A DNA stretch of 15,492 nt from Clostridia bacterium (GCA_022360735.1 JAKSCF010000209.1:1-15492); one strand, 5' to 3'; shown: positions 1 through 7,152, counted from the stretch's first letter. A program made the numbers and translations. The notes: a model not told the origin generated them from the letters alone.

Positions 1-588
1 AAAAATTTACGTGTTAGACAAAATACCTATCTGTTTCTATATGCAAACTCCGGCGGGTCCCTTGGCAATGCTCTATATAATATGGATCAAATTCTTGGAA
101 CGGAGCAAGTAAAAGCCCGTTTCGAAGTTGTTTTCCCTGATAACAACATTGCCTTTGCAACAAAAAAAGAAAAAATACCAACCATGCTAACGGACGGAGA
201 AAAAATAGTTGAAATCCATGCCAGTCAAATCTATCATCAAAAAGTAACCCATAAATCTCCTAAAAACTTAATGCTTAAAACTGTAGAAAAAGCTGTAATA
301 CCTTTTTCTAAAATGTTTTTAGGTTTTGGCAACATGAAACTCAACTCTGAATTGTGTAATGGATGTGGTCTTTGCAGTCAAGTATGTACCATGAAGAATA
401 TTAAAATGACTAATAGTAAGGATGGTTGGGTACCAACCTTTGAAAAGAATTGTTCCATGTGTTTTGCATGTCTGCATTTTTGCCCTCAAGAGGCCATAAG
501 ACTTAAATCCATGAGCAATAAGAAAGAAAATTATCAATATCATCATCCGGATATCTCGGTTAAAGAACTCATTGATGCTCAGTTATGA
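1..588 (+). CDS. EFR1-type ferredoxin (flavodoxin-like + 2[4Fe-4S]), 5'-truncated
   Basis: The frame is open from base 1, so this is the C-terminal part of a longer gene; the ATG at 82 is internal. The visible N-terminus (SGGSLGNAL) looks like the end of the flavodoxin-like fold of EFR1 proteins. Near the C-terminus are two CxxCxxCxxxC motifs, CNGCGLCSQVC and CSMCFACLHFCP, each expected to hold a [4Fe-4S] cluster. The family is thought to be cytoplasmic and to move electrons between FMN and the clusters; no partner enzyme is visible. It ends with TGA and is followed by a strong terminator. The family assignment is good; the physiological partner is unknown. Confidence 0.85.
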   Translation, partial: KNLRVRQNTYLFLYANSGGSLGNALYNMDQILGTEQVKARFEVVFPDNNIAFATKKEKIPTMLTDGEKIVEIHASQIYHQKVTHKSPKNLMLKTVEKAVIPFSKMFLGFGNMKLNSELCNGCGLCSQVCTMKNIKMTNSKDGWVPTFEKNCSMCFACLHFCPQEAIRLKSMSNKKENYQYHHPDISVKELIDAQL

Positions 589-649
589 TTTCTCTAAATT
601 AATACATTAACGAATATTTATGCGCCTGTATTCATTTTTCGATAGCTTC

Positions 650-685
650 AAAGAGGCTTATTCAGCCTCTTTATTGTTTTTTTTT
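650..685 (+). terminator. Rho-independent terminator of the EFR1-type gene
   Basis: An 8-bp perfect stem (AAAGAGGC / GCCTCTTT, arms 650-657 and 665-672) with a 7-nt loop is followed by a T-rich run ending in nine T. The T run lies inside the last codons of the convergent merR-like gene, where it encodes its Lys-rich C-terminus. On the opposite strand the stem has no T tract, so it acts for the plus strand only. Confidence 0.88.
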
Positions 686-1405
686 GCAGTAATAGTCCAT
701 AGCCTCTTTCATAAATGAAGCTAATCCTTCTTTTGTTTTGTCAATATTTTTTGTAAAACGCTCATCCGTAACATACAATTGTCCTAACCCCTTAAATATT
801 TCTATTGTGCAGTCATAGTAATATTTGGTGATATGATTTCTCCACTGAGCTATTAATTGTTGTACGATCTCATCCTCTGCCCCTTTATTCATATTTTCCG
901 CAAGCCCGGAATATATTTCTTTAGCTTCTTCTTCTATGGCTTTCCACTGGGTTTTACTGTATTGTGATACTCGATCATATGACGCCTTAGCCATATCACC
1001 ATACTTTTCTATGGCTTCTTCTTTATATTGTTCATAGCTTTCATTACTAAATGTTTTAATCATACTCATCTCAAATCCTTTCTTAATGGTTTCGTCAATT
1101 GAGGTAATAATGTTGTCTAATCTTTTTCTTTTTTCAAGCAATAATTTTTTATGACTTTCTAAAGCCTGTTCTTTATCAAATTTAGGATTATTCATAATCT
1201 CCTTTATTTTAGAAAGTGGAAAATCAAGCTCTTTAAAGAATAGTATCTGCCACAACCTTTCTAAATCATTCTCGTCATACAAACGATAATTGGAGTTTGC
1301 TTTACGTTTTGGTCTTAATAATCCTACTTTATCATAATGGTGCAGGGTCCTAACACTTATGCCGGCAAGTTTCGCAACTTCATTGACGGTTATCTTTTTT
1401 TTCAC
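671..1405 (-). CDS. MerR-family regulator with TipAS-type drug-binding domain
   Basis: A 244-aa protein. Residues 1-75 form a MerR winged helix-turn-helix (VNEVAKLAGISVRTLHHYD, then the wing with NYRLYDENDLERL), followed by the dimerisation coiled coil at about 80-110. Residues 112-244 match the all-helical TipAS antibiotic-recognition domain found in TipA and Mta, with a typical Y/W-rich run near 140-205. Such proteins bind hydrophobic or cationic drugs and twist a 19-bp-spacer promoter. The start is GTG at 1405, preceded by GAGGTGAT. No transporter gene lies next to it, so only autoregulation is directly suggested. The domain call is firm; the ligand is unknown. Confidence 0.88.
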   Translation of the reverse strand: MKKKITVNEVAKLAGISVRTLHHYDKVGLLRPKRKANSNYRLYDENDLERLWQILFFKELDFPLSKIKEIMNNPKFDKEQALESHKKLLLEKRKRLDNIITSIDETIKKGFEMSMIKTFSNESYEQYKEEAIEKYGDMAKASYDRVSQYSKTQWKAIEEEAKEIYSGLAENMNKGAEDEIVQQLIAQWRNHITKYYYDCTIEIFKGLGQLYVTDERFTKNIDKTKEGLASFMKEAMDYYCKKKQ

Positions 1406-1426
1406 TTTAATATCACCTCAATTTCG

Positions 1427-1457
1427 ATTATAGTCTATGACGTAACGTTAGAGTCAA
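1427..1457 (-). promoter_or_regulatory. MerR-type promoter with 19-bp spacer
   Basis: On the minus strand, TTGACT (1452-1457) and TATAAT (1427-1432) are separated by 19 bp, two more than the optimum. This is the signature of promoters activated by MerR proteins. The spacer holds the palindrome TAACGTTA, and the wider segment shows imperfect dyad symmetry of the GACTCT...ATAGAC kind. It drives the merR-like gene, so it is probably autoregulated. Confidence 0.8.
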
Positions 1458-1507
1458 ATGGTTTTTGAAGTTATTTTTATTCTTTCACTGTTTTTTCCAT
1501 ATTATGA

Positions 1508-1547
1508 AACAAAAACATAAGGACTTGCTATTGAATAACAAGCCCTT
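1508..1547 (-). terminator. Terminator of the XRE/membrane-protein operon
   Basis: On the minus strand, a 9-bp stem with one mismatch (plus-strand arms 1519-1527 and 1539-1547) is followed by a T-rich run (complement of AAACAAAAACATAA). It lies 51 bp past the stop of the membrane-protein gene and insulates it from the merR-like promoter. Confidence 0.7.
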
Positions 1548-1597
1548 TATAATAACAGAATTTTTACATTTTTTACCCTGTTGGTAAATGATATGTA

Positions 1598-2047
1598 TTA
1601 GAATTTAAAAACATATATGATCTCATAAATCAATACAACCAACCATTGAACTGTAGCAAATAACAGTATTGATTCTAACAATCCATTGGGTACACTCAAA
1701 AAGTTAATCAAAATAATTGGCATCAATGCTATCGACATGACACCTGCAATGCTAAGAGCATTCTTTAAAATATTTGTTTGATACTCATCATATTTTTTCT
1801 GTTTGTACATTAATATTTTGAATATAATGACTGCTGTTATAATAAGAAATATAAATCCAATATACTTCTGATTTCCTTGTCTTAAAAAATCACTCCATTG
1901 TCTTAAAACAGAAGATTCCAGCTCACCGGGATACAAAATAGATTCAAACTCCATATGATTTGAAGTTATGAAAAATATTAGTGAGTAAATGAACGATATT
2001 ATGGTTACAACTCCCAAATTAACCATTGGGCTTCTAAGAAGTTTCAT
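1598..2047 (-). CDS. Four-helix membrane protein paired with an XRE regulator
   Basis: A 149-aa protein with four hydrophobic segments at about residues 10-29, 60-80, 92-113 and 122-146. The loop between helices 1 and 2 holds an acidic patch (about 32-45), and a KYDEYQ-type charged stretch lies between helices 2 and 3. I recognise no enzymatic motif. The start ATG overlaps the stop of the XRE gene by four bases (ATGA), so translation is coupled. Small XRE-plus-integral-membrane pairs are common in Firmicutes, where the membrane partner is often thought to signal to or be controlled by the regulator. That role is inference here. Confidence 0.75.
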   Translation of the reverse strand: MKLLRSPMVNLGVVTIISFIYSLIFFITSNHMEFESILYPGELESSVLRQWSDFLRQGNQKYIGFIFLIITAVIIFKILMYKQKKYDEYQTNILKNALSIAGVMSIALMPIILINFLSVPNGLLESILLFATVQWLVVLIYEIIYVFKF

Positions 2048-2250
2048 TTTCTTTCACTCCCTTCAAAGTCAAATATTTCTTCGATAGACATTTTAAAAAA
2101 TACTGCTAAATCATACGCCAGCCAAAGAGAAGGATCAAATTTATTCGTTTCAATAGCATTTATTGCCTGCCTCGAAACATTAACTTTCTCACCCAGCTGA
2201 GCTTGTGTTAAATTCATGTTTAATCTAAGTTCTCTTACTCTATTTTTCAT
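2044..2250 (-). CDS. Small XRE-family (Cro/CI-like) repressor
   Basis: A 68-aa stand-alone helix-turn-helix protein: MKNRVRELRLNMNLTQAQL, then EKVNVSRQAINAIE as the recognition helix, ending in the usual SIEEIFDFE. It belongs to the short YozG-like XRE group, which bind DNA as dimers. The ATG at 2250 is preferred over an in-frame TTG at 2256, because AGGAG abuts the TTG but lies 6 nt from the ATG. It is first in a two-gene unit with the membrane protein. Its promoter carries two matching 20-bp imperfect palindromes, so self-repression is likely. Confidence 0.88.
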   Translation of the reverse strand: MKNRVRELRLNMNLTQAQLGEKVNVSRQAINAIETNKFDPSLWLAYDLAVFFKMSIEEIFDFEGSERK

Positions 2251-2264
2251 TGACAACTCCTAAC

Positions 2265-2328
2265 ATGTAATGCTAACCTTACATCTATGATAATTTAAAA
2301 ACGCCGATATGTCAAGTTAACCTTACAT
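2265..2328 (-). promoter_or_regulatory. XRE operon promoter flanked by two matching operators
   Basis: Minus-strand TTGACA (2310-2315), 17-bp spacer, TATCAT (2287-2292). Two 20-bp imperfect palindromes share the half-site ATGTAAGGTTA: one at 2309-2328 covering the -35 box, the other at 2265-2284 covering the expected start point just past the -10 box. Each matches its own reverse complement at 16 of 20 positions, and the centres are 44 bp apart, about four helical turns. This is the layout of a repressor that binds both sites and blocks or loops the promoter. Confidence 0.82.
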
Positions 2329-2352
2329 AACAATGTGCTTTTAAACCCCTTT

Positions 2353-2712
2353 TCAATAACTCATGATTTCAAAGTCGTTATCACCATTAAAATTTAGTAC
2401 CATATAGTAGGAGTGATACAGCACCATTCTTATGGTTATTCTTCCTTTTATTTTTTCTTTATATTTGGATTTTAAACTTTTAAACTGCTCTATAAAATTA
2501 TCGTCCAGTACGATATCAGAGGCGTCGTTATAATAAATGGTTACATGATTTTCCGTTTTAGTTACAGCAGGCAGCTTATTGTCTTTATCATCATCCCTAG
2601 ATCCAATTATTTTTTTTAATAAGCTATTGGGTTTCAGTATTTCTCTTGCAAATACTTTTTTGTCAAAATGAATTTGTCCTCCTGAAATAACATATTCCAT
2701 ACTCATATTCAT
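2353..2712 (-). CDS. Unrecognised 119-aa protein, third gene of the AAA+/VWA operon
   Basis: I do not recognise this family. It is soluble-looking with no signal peptide or membrane segment. It has a charged linker (RDDDKDNK) near residue 43 and appears to be mixed alpha/beta, with beta-like stretches (NHVTIYY, GRITIRMVLYH, YYMVLNF) and an acidic end. The ATG at 2712 is one base after the TGA of the VWA gene and is preceded by AGGGATGAG, so translation is probably coupled; the longer frame would need a TTG at 2724. The tight linkage suggests a dedicated accessory or substrate of the AAA+/VWA machine. No terminator follows before the XRE promoter, so read-through is possible. Confidence 0.7.
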   Translation of the reverse strand: MNMSMEYVISGGQIHFDKKVFAREILKPNSLLKKIIGSRDDDKDNKLPAVTKTENHVTIYYNDASDIVLDDNFIEQFKSLKSKYKEKIKGRITIRMVLYHSYYMVLNFNGDNDFEIMSY

Positions 2713-2713
2713 C

Positions 2714-3841
2714 TCATCCCTCAAAAGTTACATAATATCCAAAGTCAGCTGGTTTTTTTGAATTCTTTGTAAGCACCCAAAGCGTGTTTTGATTGACAGA
2801 GATAGGCGCAGCGCCGTCACCGTCCGAAAAAATAATGACTAAGGGCATTTTTATTTTATCGGCTAGAGCAAATACAGGTCTAAAATCCGTACCGCCTCTT
2901 TTTTCTCTATTGTTATTAATTAGAAATTGGTTTAAGGGTACGGGTTCAGTACATTCGGTATCAAACCTAGTCACCATAATATCCACACCGATAATTTTAT
3001 TGATCTCTTGCAGCTCTTTATAAAACGCCTTAACTAAGCCATCTGAGATGGATCCGCTTTCATCTATAGCCAGCAATGCCCTAACGCCAATAGCTCGCTT
3101 TGTACCCGGCAAATTTTCAAATCGTCTGGATTGTCTTTTATAAGATTTTCTTACCATCATTTTGCCTCTTCCTGTCAAAAATCTTTTAAGCATAATTCTC
3201 CAATTGACTTTCATGTCCCGATATACTTCTTCTATTTTGTCCTCAAGTCCAGATGGTAACGCTCCTTCTGCACTGGCTTGTTCCATGGTTTGAATCAACT
3301 TACTTTTCAAAGCATTTATTTCCACGCTTGAAGCAGGCTCATCGGATAGTTTATTGGCTTTTAGGCTTTCTTCTTCGAATACTAACAGAATCTCACCGTT
3401 TTTGACAGCAAAGCTCATTAAATCGTCTACATCTGTTATGATGTCATAATAATACTCCGCATTTTTGTTTCTCTCTAAATTTCTTTTTAGCTTTTGCGAT
3501 AACTTATCTACCGTTATAGCATTATTAAATAAGTACCTTTTGGCAATCATTTCGTTGGCAGCCATATCACAAGCTGCAGACCATAAAAGGATTTCTCTAT
3601 TCATACGTCGATATTGGTGCATCAAAATCACATGCAGTAGTTCATGCAATATAACGCCTTTTTGTTCATCAACCGGTAAACTTTCAAACCATTCTGGGTT
3701 ATAATATATTTTTAAGCTTGGAATAGATGCCATCCTAATGGTATCTATTTTTTCACTTTCCACTAAAGTAACCGATGACGCAACATATCCATAATATGGT
3801 TGCTCTATTAATAGTTTTATAATAACATCTTGAATCTTCAT
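2714..3841 (-). CDS. DUF2201-type protein: metallopeptidase-like domain + VWA domain
   Basis: A 375-aa protein with two domains. The N-terminal part (about 1-135) has a zinc-protease-like HEXXH motif, HELLH at 66-70, with a further His at 75 and ACDMAANE at about 90-97, as in the putative metallopeptidase domain of DUF2201 proteins. After a charged linker (about 160-215), the C-terminal part (about 250-375) is a VWA-like domain with an intact MIDAS: DESGS (D260, S262, S264), GGTDF (T318, D319) and FSDGDG (D340). Such proteins work with a MoxR-type ATPase, encoded 10 bp upstream here. The RBS is AGGGGTG before ATG 3841. Peptidase activity is unproven; the VWA part probably binds a partner through a metal. 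Confidence 0.88.
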   Translation of the reverse strand: MKIQDVIIKLLIEQPYYGYVASSVTLVESEKIDTIRMASIPSLKIYYNPEWFESLPVDEQKGVILHELLHVILMHQYRRMNREILLWSAACDMAANEMIAKRYLFNNAITVDKLSQKLKRNLERNKNAEYYYDIITDVDDLMSFAVKNGEILLVFEEESLKANKLSDEPASSVEINALKSKLIQTMEQASAEGALPSGLEDKIEEVYRDMKVNWRIMLKRFLTGRGKMMVRKSYKRQSRRFENLPGTKRAIGVRALLAIDESGSISDGLVKAFYKELQEINKIIGVDIMVTRFDTECTEPVPLNQFLINNNREKRGGTDFRPVFALADKIKMPLVIIFSDGDGAAPISVNQNTLWVLTKNSKKPADFGYYVTFEG

Positions 3842-3851
3842 AGATTCACCC

Positions 3852-4928
3852 CTAAGTTATACTGATGACATCAATAATTTTATCACTTACTTTATCAAAT
3901 ACTTCAGAACTAAGAAAAATTTCTAATTCCTTTTCTCTCTTTACAGAAAGATATTTAAAAAATAGTATTTGCATTTCTTCAGGTAAATCAACGAGAAAAG
4001 CTTCAATATTTTTTATATGTTCTTCGTCTTCAATAAAGCTTATAATGACTTTCTGTATGATGTAGTTGAGTATATCTATATGATTATTTTCAATTAAATG
4101 CTTAATATCATTTTTGACTTCATCATAGTTTTCGAGAAGATCTTTAGTTGACGGAATCATCAAATTTCTGTTATTCAAAAAGCCATAAAAAGACGATGCC
4201 GCTTGGGGCCCAACAATTCCGCCAGCCAGCTCTCTCATGAGATGATCCTCAAGCTTGCAATGATTAAACAGTTCTTGAATTTTAGTCCATCCTCTAGGTG
4301 TAGGGGATTTTGCCAGAGCAGTCGAATCAGCAGATTTTTTCACTATCAAAAGCATATCCGGGCACGCTTTTAGATAGGATAATACATCATCATTAGGATG
4401 ATGCTTCAGGGAGTACTCGATATAATCATCTATATCTGCAGTTACTTCTATGGCAATAAATCGATCAAGCATTGCATCATCCAGTGAATTTACCAGATAG
4501 TTCATAGTATCGGGATTCATAGTAACCCCAATACGCCATCCGTCTGCAATCATATGTCCATTAATCTTTTTCTCAAGTAACAACGGATATAATACAGATA
4601 TTGTATCACTGGGAACTCTATTGATCTCCTCTAAAACCAGGATTCCTTTTTTGGGATACATGCCGTCTTCCACTGCTTGCTTTGTAGGTAAAAATTGTGG
4701 TGCTAAATATTTTGTTATACCTTTTTCTCTATCTTTATCAGGCAATCCCATAAAATCAGGCCCTTCAAGGGCTGCTGCATATAATCCAATATATCCAATC
4801 CCCAATTCATCCGCACATTGCTGATAAGCTGACGTTTTACCTATACCTCTTTCACTGATCAGTGCCGTAACACTCTGAGTATTTAAATACAGTTCTTTTA
4901 TACATGCCTTTGCTTCACTGATTTTCAT
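3852..4928 (-). CDS. MoxR-like AAA+ ATPase, partner of the VWA protein
   Basis: A 358-aa cytoplasmic ATPase. Walker A is SERGIGKT (25-32), in which the usual first Gly is Ser. Walker B is ILVLEE (96-101), with Glu in place of the usual Asp ahead of the catalytic Glu. Sensor 1 is TMNPD around N138, the arginine finger is in LDDAMLDRF (R156), and sensor 2 is the TPRGW segment (R212). The C-terminal 140 residues are helical and poorly recognisable. MoxR ATPases remodel or load metals into proteins together with VWA partners. It is first in a three-gene operon, with GGAGGT before ATG 4928. The family is clear; the client is unknown. Confidence 0.88.
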   Translation of the reverse strand: MKISEAKACIKELYLNTQSVTALISERGIGKTSAYQQCADELGIGYIGLYAAALEGPDFMGLPDKDREKGITKYLAPQFLPTKQAVEDGMYPKKGILVLEEINRVPSDTISVLYPLLLEKKINGHMIADGWRIGVTMNPDTMNYLVNSLDDAMLDRFIAIEVTADIDDYIEYSLKHHPNDDVLSYLKACPDMLLIVKKSADSTALAKSPTPRGWTKIQELFNHCKLEDHLMRELAGGIVGPQAASSFYGFLNNRNLMIPSTKDLLENYDEVKNDIKHLIENNHIDILNYIIQKVIISFIEDEEHIKNIEAFLVDLPEEMQILFFKYLSVKREKELEIFLSSEVFDKVSDKIIDVISIT

Positions 4929-5017
4929 AAATTACCTCCATTTATAGCAAAATTATGTTACCTCATACGCTTCGTTATTCATTTTAATAAATACCTTTCT
5001 TACTAACTTAACATTAT

Positions 5018-5046
5018 ATATAAGCGTCATTAATTTGTATTGTAAA
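5018..5046 (-). promoter_or_regulatory. Candidate promoter of the AAA+/VWA operon
   Basis: Minus-strand TTTACA (5041-5046), 17-bp spacer, TTATAT (5018-5023), about 90 bp before the AAA+ start. A second candidate is an extended -10, TGTTATAAT, at 5112-5120. The 313-bp gap 4929-5241 otherwise holds only the terminator at 5179-5202; I see no gene longer than about 13 codons worth calling in it. Either box could be used. Confidence 0.45.
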
Positions 5047-5178
5047 AAAAGGAACTCACTTTAATATTCATCAGAGATACTGTAATCATTCGTTTGTTTC
5101 TAACTATCATCATTATAACAGGATAGATTATTCACTGCTTGTCATATTTTGTCTTACCATTGTCTGCATTTGCAATTG

Positions 5179-5202
5179 AAAAAGCGCCATCACTGGCACT
5201 TT
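5179..5202 (-). terminator. Terminator of the membrane nitrilase gene (possibly bidirectional)
   Basis: On the minus strand, the 9-bp stem AAAGTGCCA / TGGCGCTTT (one G-U pair) with a four-base loop runs into TTTTTC. It lies about 40 bp past the stop at 5242. The opposite strand also has a short T run after the stem, but no plus-strand gene ends here. Confidence 0.82.
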
Positions 5203-5241
5203 TATACTTAGCTTTTGTTTAATTGCTGTTTTTAGCGCTCT

Positions 5242-6726
5242 TTATTCTCTCTTTCTATTCATTATTGTGAAAACGCTGCATCCCAATAATCCTAAGACTG
5301 AAAACCAGCCCAATAAATCTCCAATAGTTGGGTAGAGTGTTTTAGTCCCTTTAGTGGGAACATCTGCATACATAATGCCGTCTTTTGTTTCATCTGAATC
5401 CATTTGGGCTAAAATATTCCCATTATAATCTGCCGCAAATGTAACACCATTATAGGTTGGACGAACAAAAGAAAAGCCATTTTCTATGGTTCTTAACCAA
5501 TAGCCTGGACCTGTGCTTTTAGGAAAATCATAGGAAGGCCCTAGCATTATGTCAACATTATTTTTTCCTGCCTGCCTAATATACGAAGTAAAATCCATAT
5601 CTCTGCAAATACTGATACCAATTCTTCCGTATGGCGTATCTGCTGTTTGAATGACTTCAGCTCCTTTTTTAAATACTAGGGTTTCACCGGTGTCTCCAAT
5701 TCCAAAGAGATATCTTTTGGCATAATCCAGTAATATCTCGCCATTGTTATCAATCAATAAATGTTTATTTTCTCCTTTTCCTTCTTTCACGAAATATGCA
5801 TAAGTTATGCTGAGGTATATATTGTTTTCTTTTGCTATTCTTTTGTATGCTTCTATTATCATGTCTTCATCTTCTTCATTGATTGTCATGGCATATTCTT
5901 GGAATGTAACGATCTTTGCATGGTTTGAAGCTGCTGTTTGGGTTAAGTTTTCTATTCTTAAAATTGTTTTTTCAAGAGGTGAAGTGATTTGATTGGTATA
6001 AACACTGTCCATAGATACCACTTCTCCATCTTCGGGAATGAGGACAATTGCTGCAACTTTTACCGTATCGGATTGTGAGCCCATCCAAGAAGAAGTTTTA
6101 ACTGCACCAAATAAAGAAATGATCAGTATAATCGATAAAAATACCAGTGTGACTTTTTTAACTTTTCCCCAAATAAAATCATTTTCCCAAAAATAGTTAA
6201 TGACTGACACAAACCAAGAAGAAATAAATACTAATATCCATATTCCAAATAATGATATGGATTGTTTAAAAAATAGAGGTCCATATACAAATTTACTGCT
6301 CATTCCAGCGCCGTCAAATGGTCCTTCTAATGAAGATAGAAAAAATATTGCTGTTGTTATGATTGGAAAAGTTAAAGTAGATAACATTGTTTTATCTTTA
6401 AACCTTGGATAGATTAATCGGTCCAGCATGTATGGTAAAAAGAAAAGAATGGCTATAATAGTGGCTCTGATTAAATTAACAATAATCGTATTCAACACAT
6501 CGCCCATATCAAACAATCCCCAAAGTGCAATATTCATACTCAATAAAAATCCTAATAAAGTAAGCAATATCCCTTTTTTAGCCGGCTGGGTTCTTATAAA
6601 CCTTAGAATAAAAATTGGCCCAATTAATATTGAAATTTGAATAGTAGGAAGTATCTCACTCCTTCTGGTAAACATAAAGATTCCAAACCCCAGTAAAAAT
6701 AAAGTTAATGGCGTAATTTTTTTCAC
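5242..6726 (-). CDS. Membrane-anchored nitrilase, Lnt (apolipoprotein N-acyltransferase)-like
   Basis: About 494 aa. Six to seven hydrophobic helices occupy roughly residues 5-210, followed by an extracytoplasmic carbon-nitrogen hydrolase domain (about 222-460) and a final helix (about 468-488), the same layout as Lnt. A nitrilase triad is visible: Glu in TFQEYAM (277), Lys in YAKRYLF (337) and Cys in SICRDMDF (374). Lnt acylates the N-terminal Cys of lipoproteins, but canonical Lnt is a Gram-negative enzyme, so the acceptor here may differ. GTG 6726 is preferred over GTG 6735, because AGGGTGAT sits 6 nt before 6726 and only abuts the longer start. It appears to be monocistronic. Confidence 0.78.
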   Translation of the reverse strand: MKKITPLTLFLLGFGIFMFTRRSEILPTIQISILIGPIFILRFIRTQPAKKGILLTLLGFLLSMNIALWGLFDMGDVLNTIIVNLIRATIIAILFFLPYMLDRLIYPRFKDKTMLSTLTFPIITTAIFFLSSLEGPFDGAGMSSKFVYGPLFFKQSISLFGIWILVFISSWFVSVINYFWENDFIWGKVKKVTLVFLSIILIISLFGAVKTSSWMGSQSDTVKVAAIVLIPEDGEVVSMDSVYTNQITSPLEKTILRIENLTQTAASNHAKIVTFQEYAMTINEEDEDMIIEAYKRIAKENNIYLSITYAYFVKEGKGENKHLLIDNNGEILLDYAKRYLFGIGDTGETLVFKKGAEVIQTADTPYGRIGISICRDMDFTSYIRQAGKNNVDIMLGPSYDFPKSTGPGYWLRTIENGFSFVRPTYNGVTFAADYNGNILAQMDSDETKDGIMYADVPTKGTKTLYPTIGDLLGWFSVLGLLGCSVFTIMNRKRE

Positions 6727-6761
6727 CTTTATCACCCTTTCACGTTAATATTTATTGTAAT

Positions 6762-6770
6762 TTTATACCA
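6762..6770 (-). promoter_or_regulatory. Candidate extended -10 promoter of the membrane nitrilase
   Basis: Minus-strand TGGTATAAA lies about 36 bp before the GTG start and fits an extended -10 (TGn plus TATAAA). No good -35 lies 17 bp upstream; TTTACA is 24 bp away, too far to count. Confidence 0.4.
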
Positions 6771-6854
6771 TAAATATTAGAGCGTGATTGATGTAAAGTT
6801 AGAGCCCAGTTAGAATATTTTTACTATCGAAGGTATGTAAGAAGCTGATAACAT

Positions 6855-6884
6855 AAAAAAACTCCCTCCCATTTCGGAGAAAGT
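6855..6884 (-). terminator. Terminator after the toxin-antitoxin pair
   Basis: On the minus strand the stem ACTTTCTCC / GGAGGGAGT (9 bp, two G-U pairs) with a 6-nt loop is followed by seven T. It begins directly after the toxin stop codon, so it ends the toxin-antitoxin unit and any read-through from the radical SAM gene. Confidence 0.87.
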
Positions 6885-6885
6885 T

Positions 6886-7152
6886 TTATTCATAACGCGT
6901 CCACATGCGTAGAATTTTTACTGTTTTTTCTTCTTCAATAACTTCATACACCAGCCTATGTTGGATATTGATACGTCTTGCGTAAGCACCTTTCAAGTCC
7001 CCTGCTAATTTTTCATAGGGCGGAGGATTTTGAAAAGGATTTTCTTTAGTAATCTTAATGAGCTCTAATGCCTTTTCTTCTAAGTTGCTTCCTTTTATTT
7101 TTTTAACATCCTTTATTGCTTTTTTTGTGTAAACTACTCTATATTTTCCCAA
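6886..7152 (-). CDS. Txe/YoeB-family toxin (mRNA endonuclease fold), catalytic His replaced
   Basis: An 88-aa RelE-fold protein of the Txe/YoeB group, which cuts mRNA in the ribosomal A site. Compared with E. coli YoeB, E46 corresponds to E47 (YEKL), R65 to R66 (INIQHRLVY) and Y84 to Y87, but the position of the catalytic H83 is Arg (R86 in MWTRYE). The change is one transition away from His (CGT versus CAT). The start is TTG at 7152, with GAGG 7 nt upstream, inside the last codons of the antitoxin gene (19-nt overlap). A weak start translated after the antitoxin keeps toxin low. The family is clear; activity is doubtful. Confidence 0.88.
   Translation of the reverse strand: MGKYRVVYTKKAIKDVKKIKGSNLEEKALELIKITKENPFQNPPPYEKLAGDLKGAYARRINIQHRLVYEVIEEEKTVKILRMWTRYE

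Noticed and set aside
2251..2256. TTG start for the XRE gene
   Set aside because: AGGAG directly abuts the TTG, leaving no spacing; it is placed correctly for ATG 2250.
5124..5177. A 13-codon minus-strand frame (MQTMVRQNMTSSE) after the nitrilase terminator
   Set aside because: Too short, no ribosome binding site, and no recognisable family; may be a remnant but cannot be supported.
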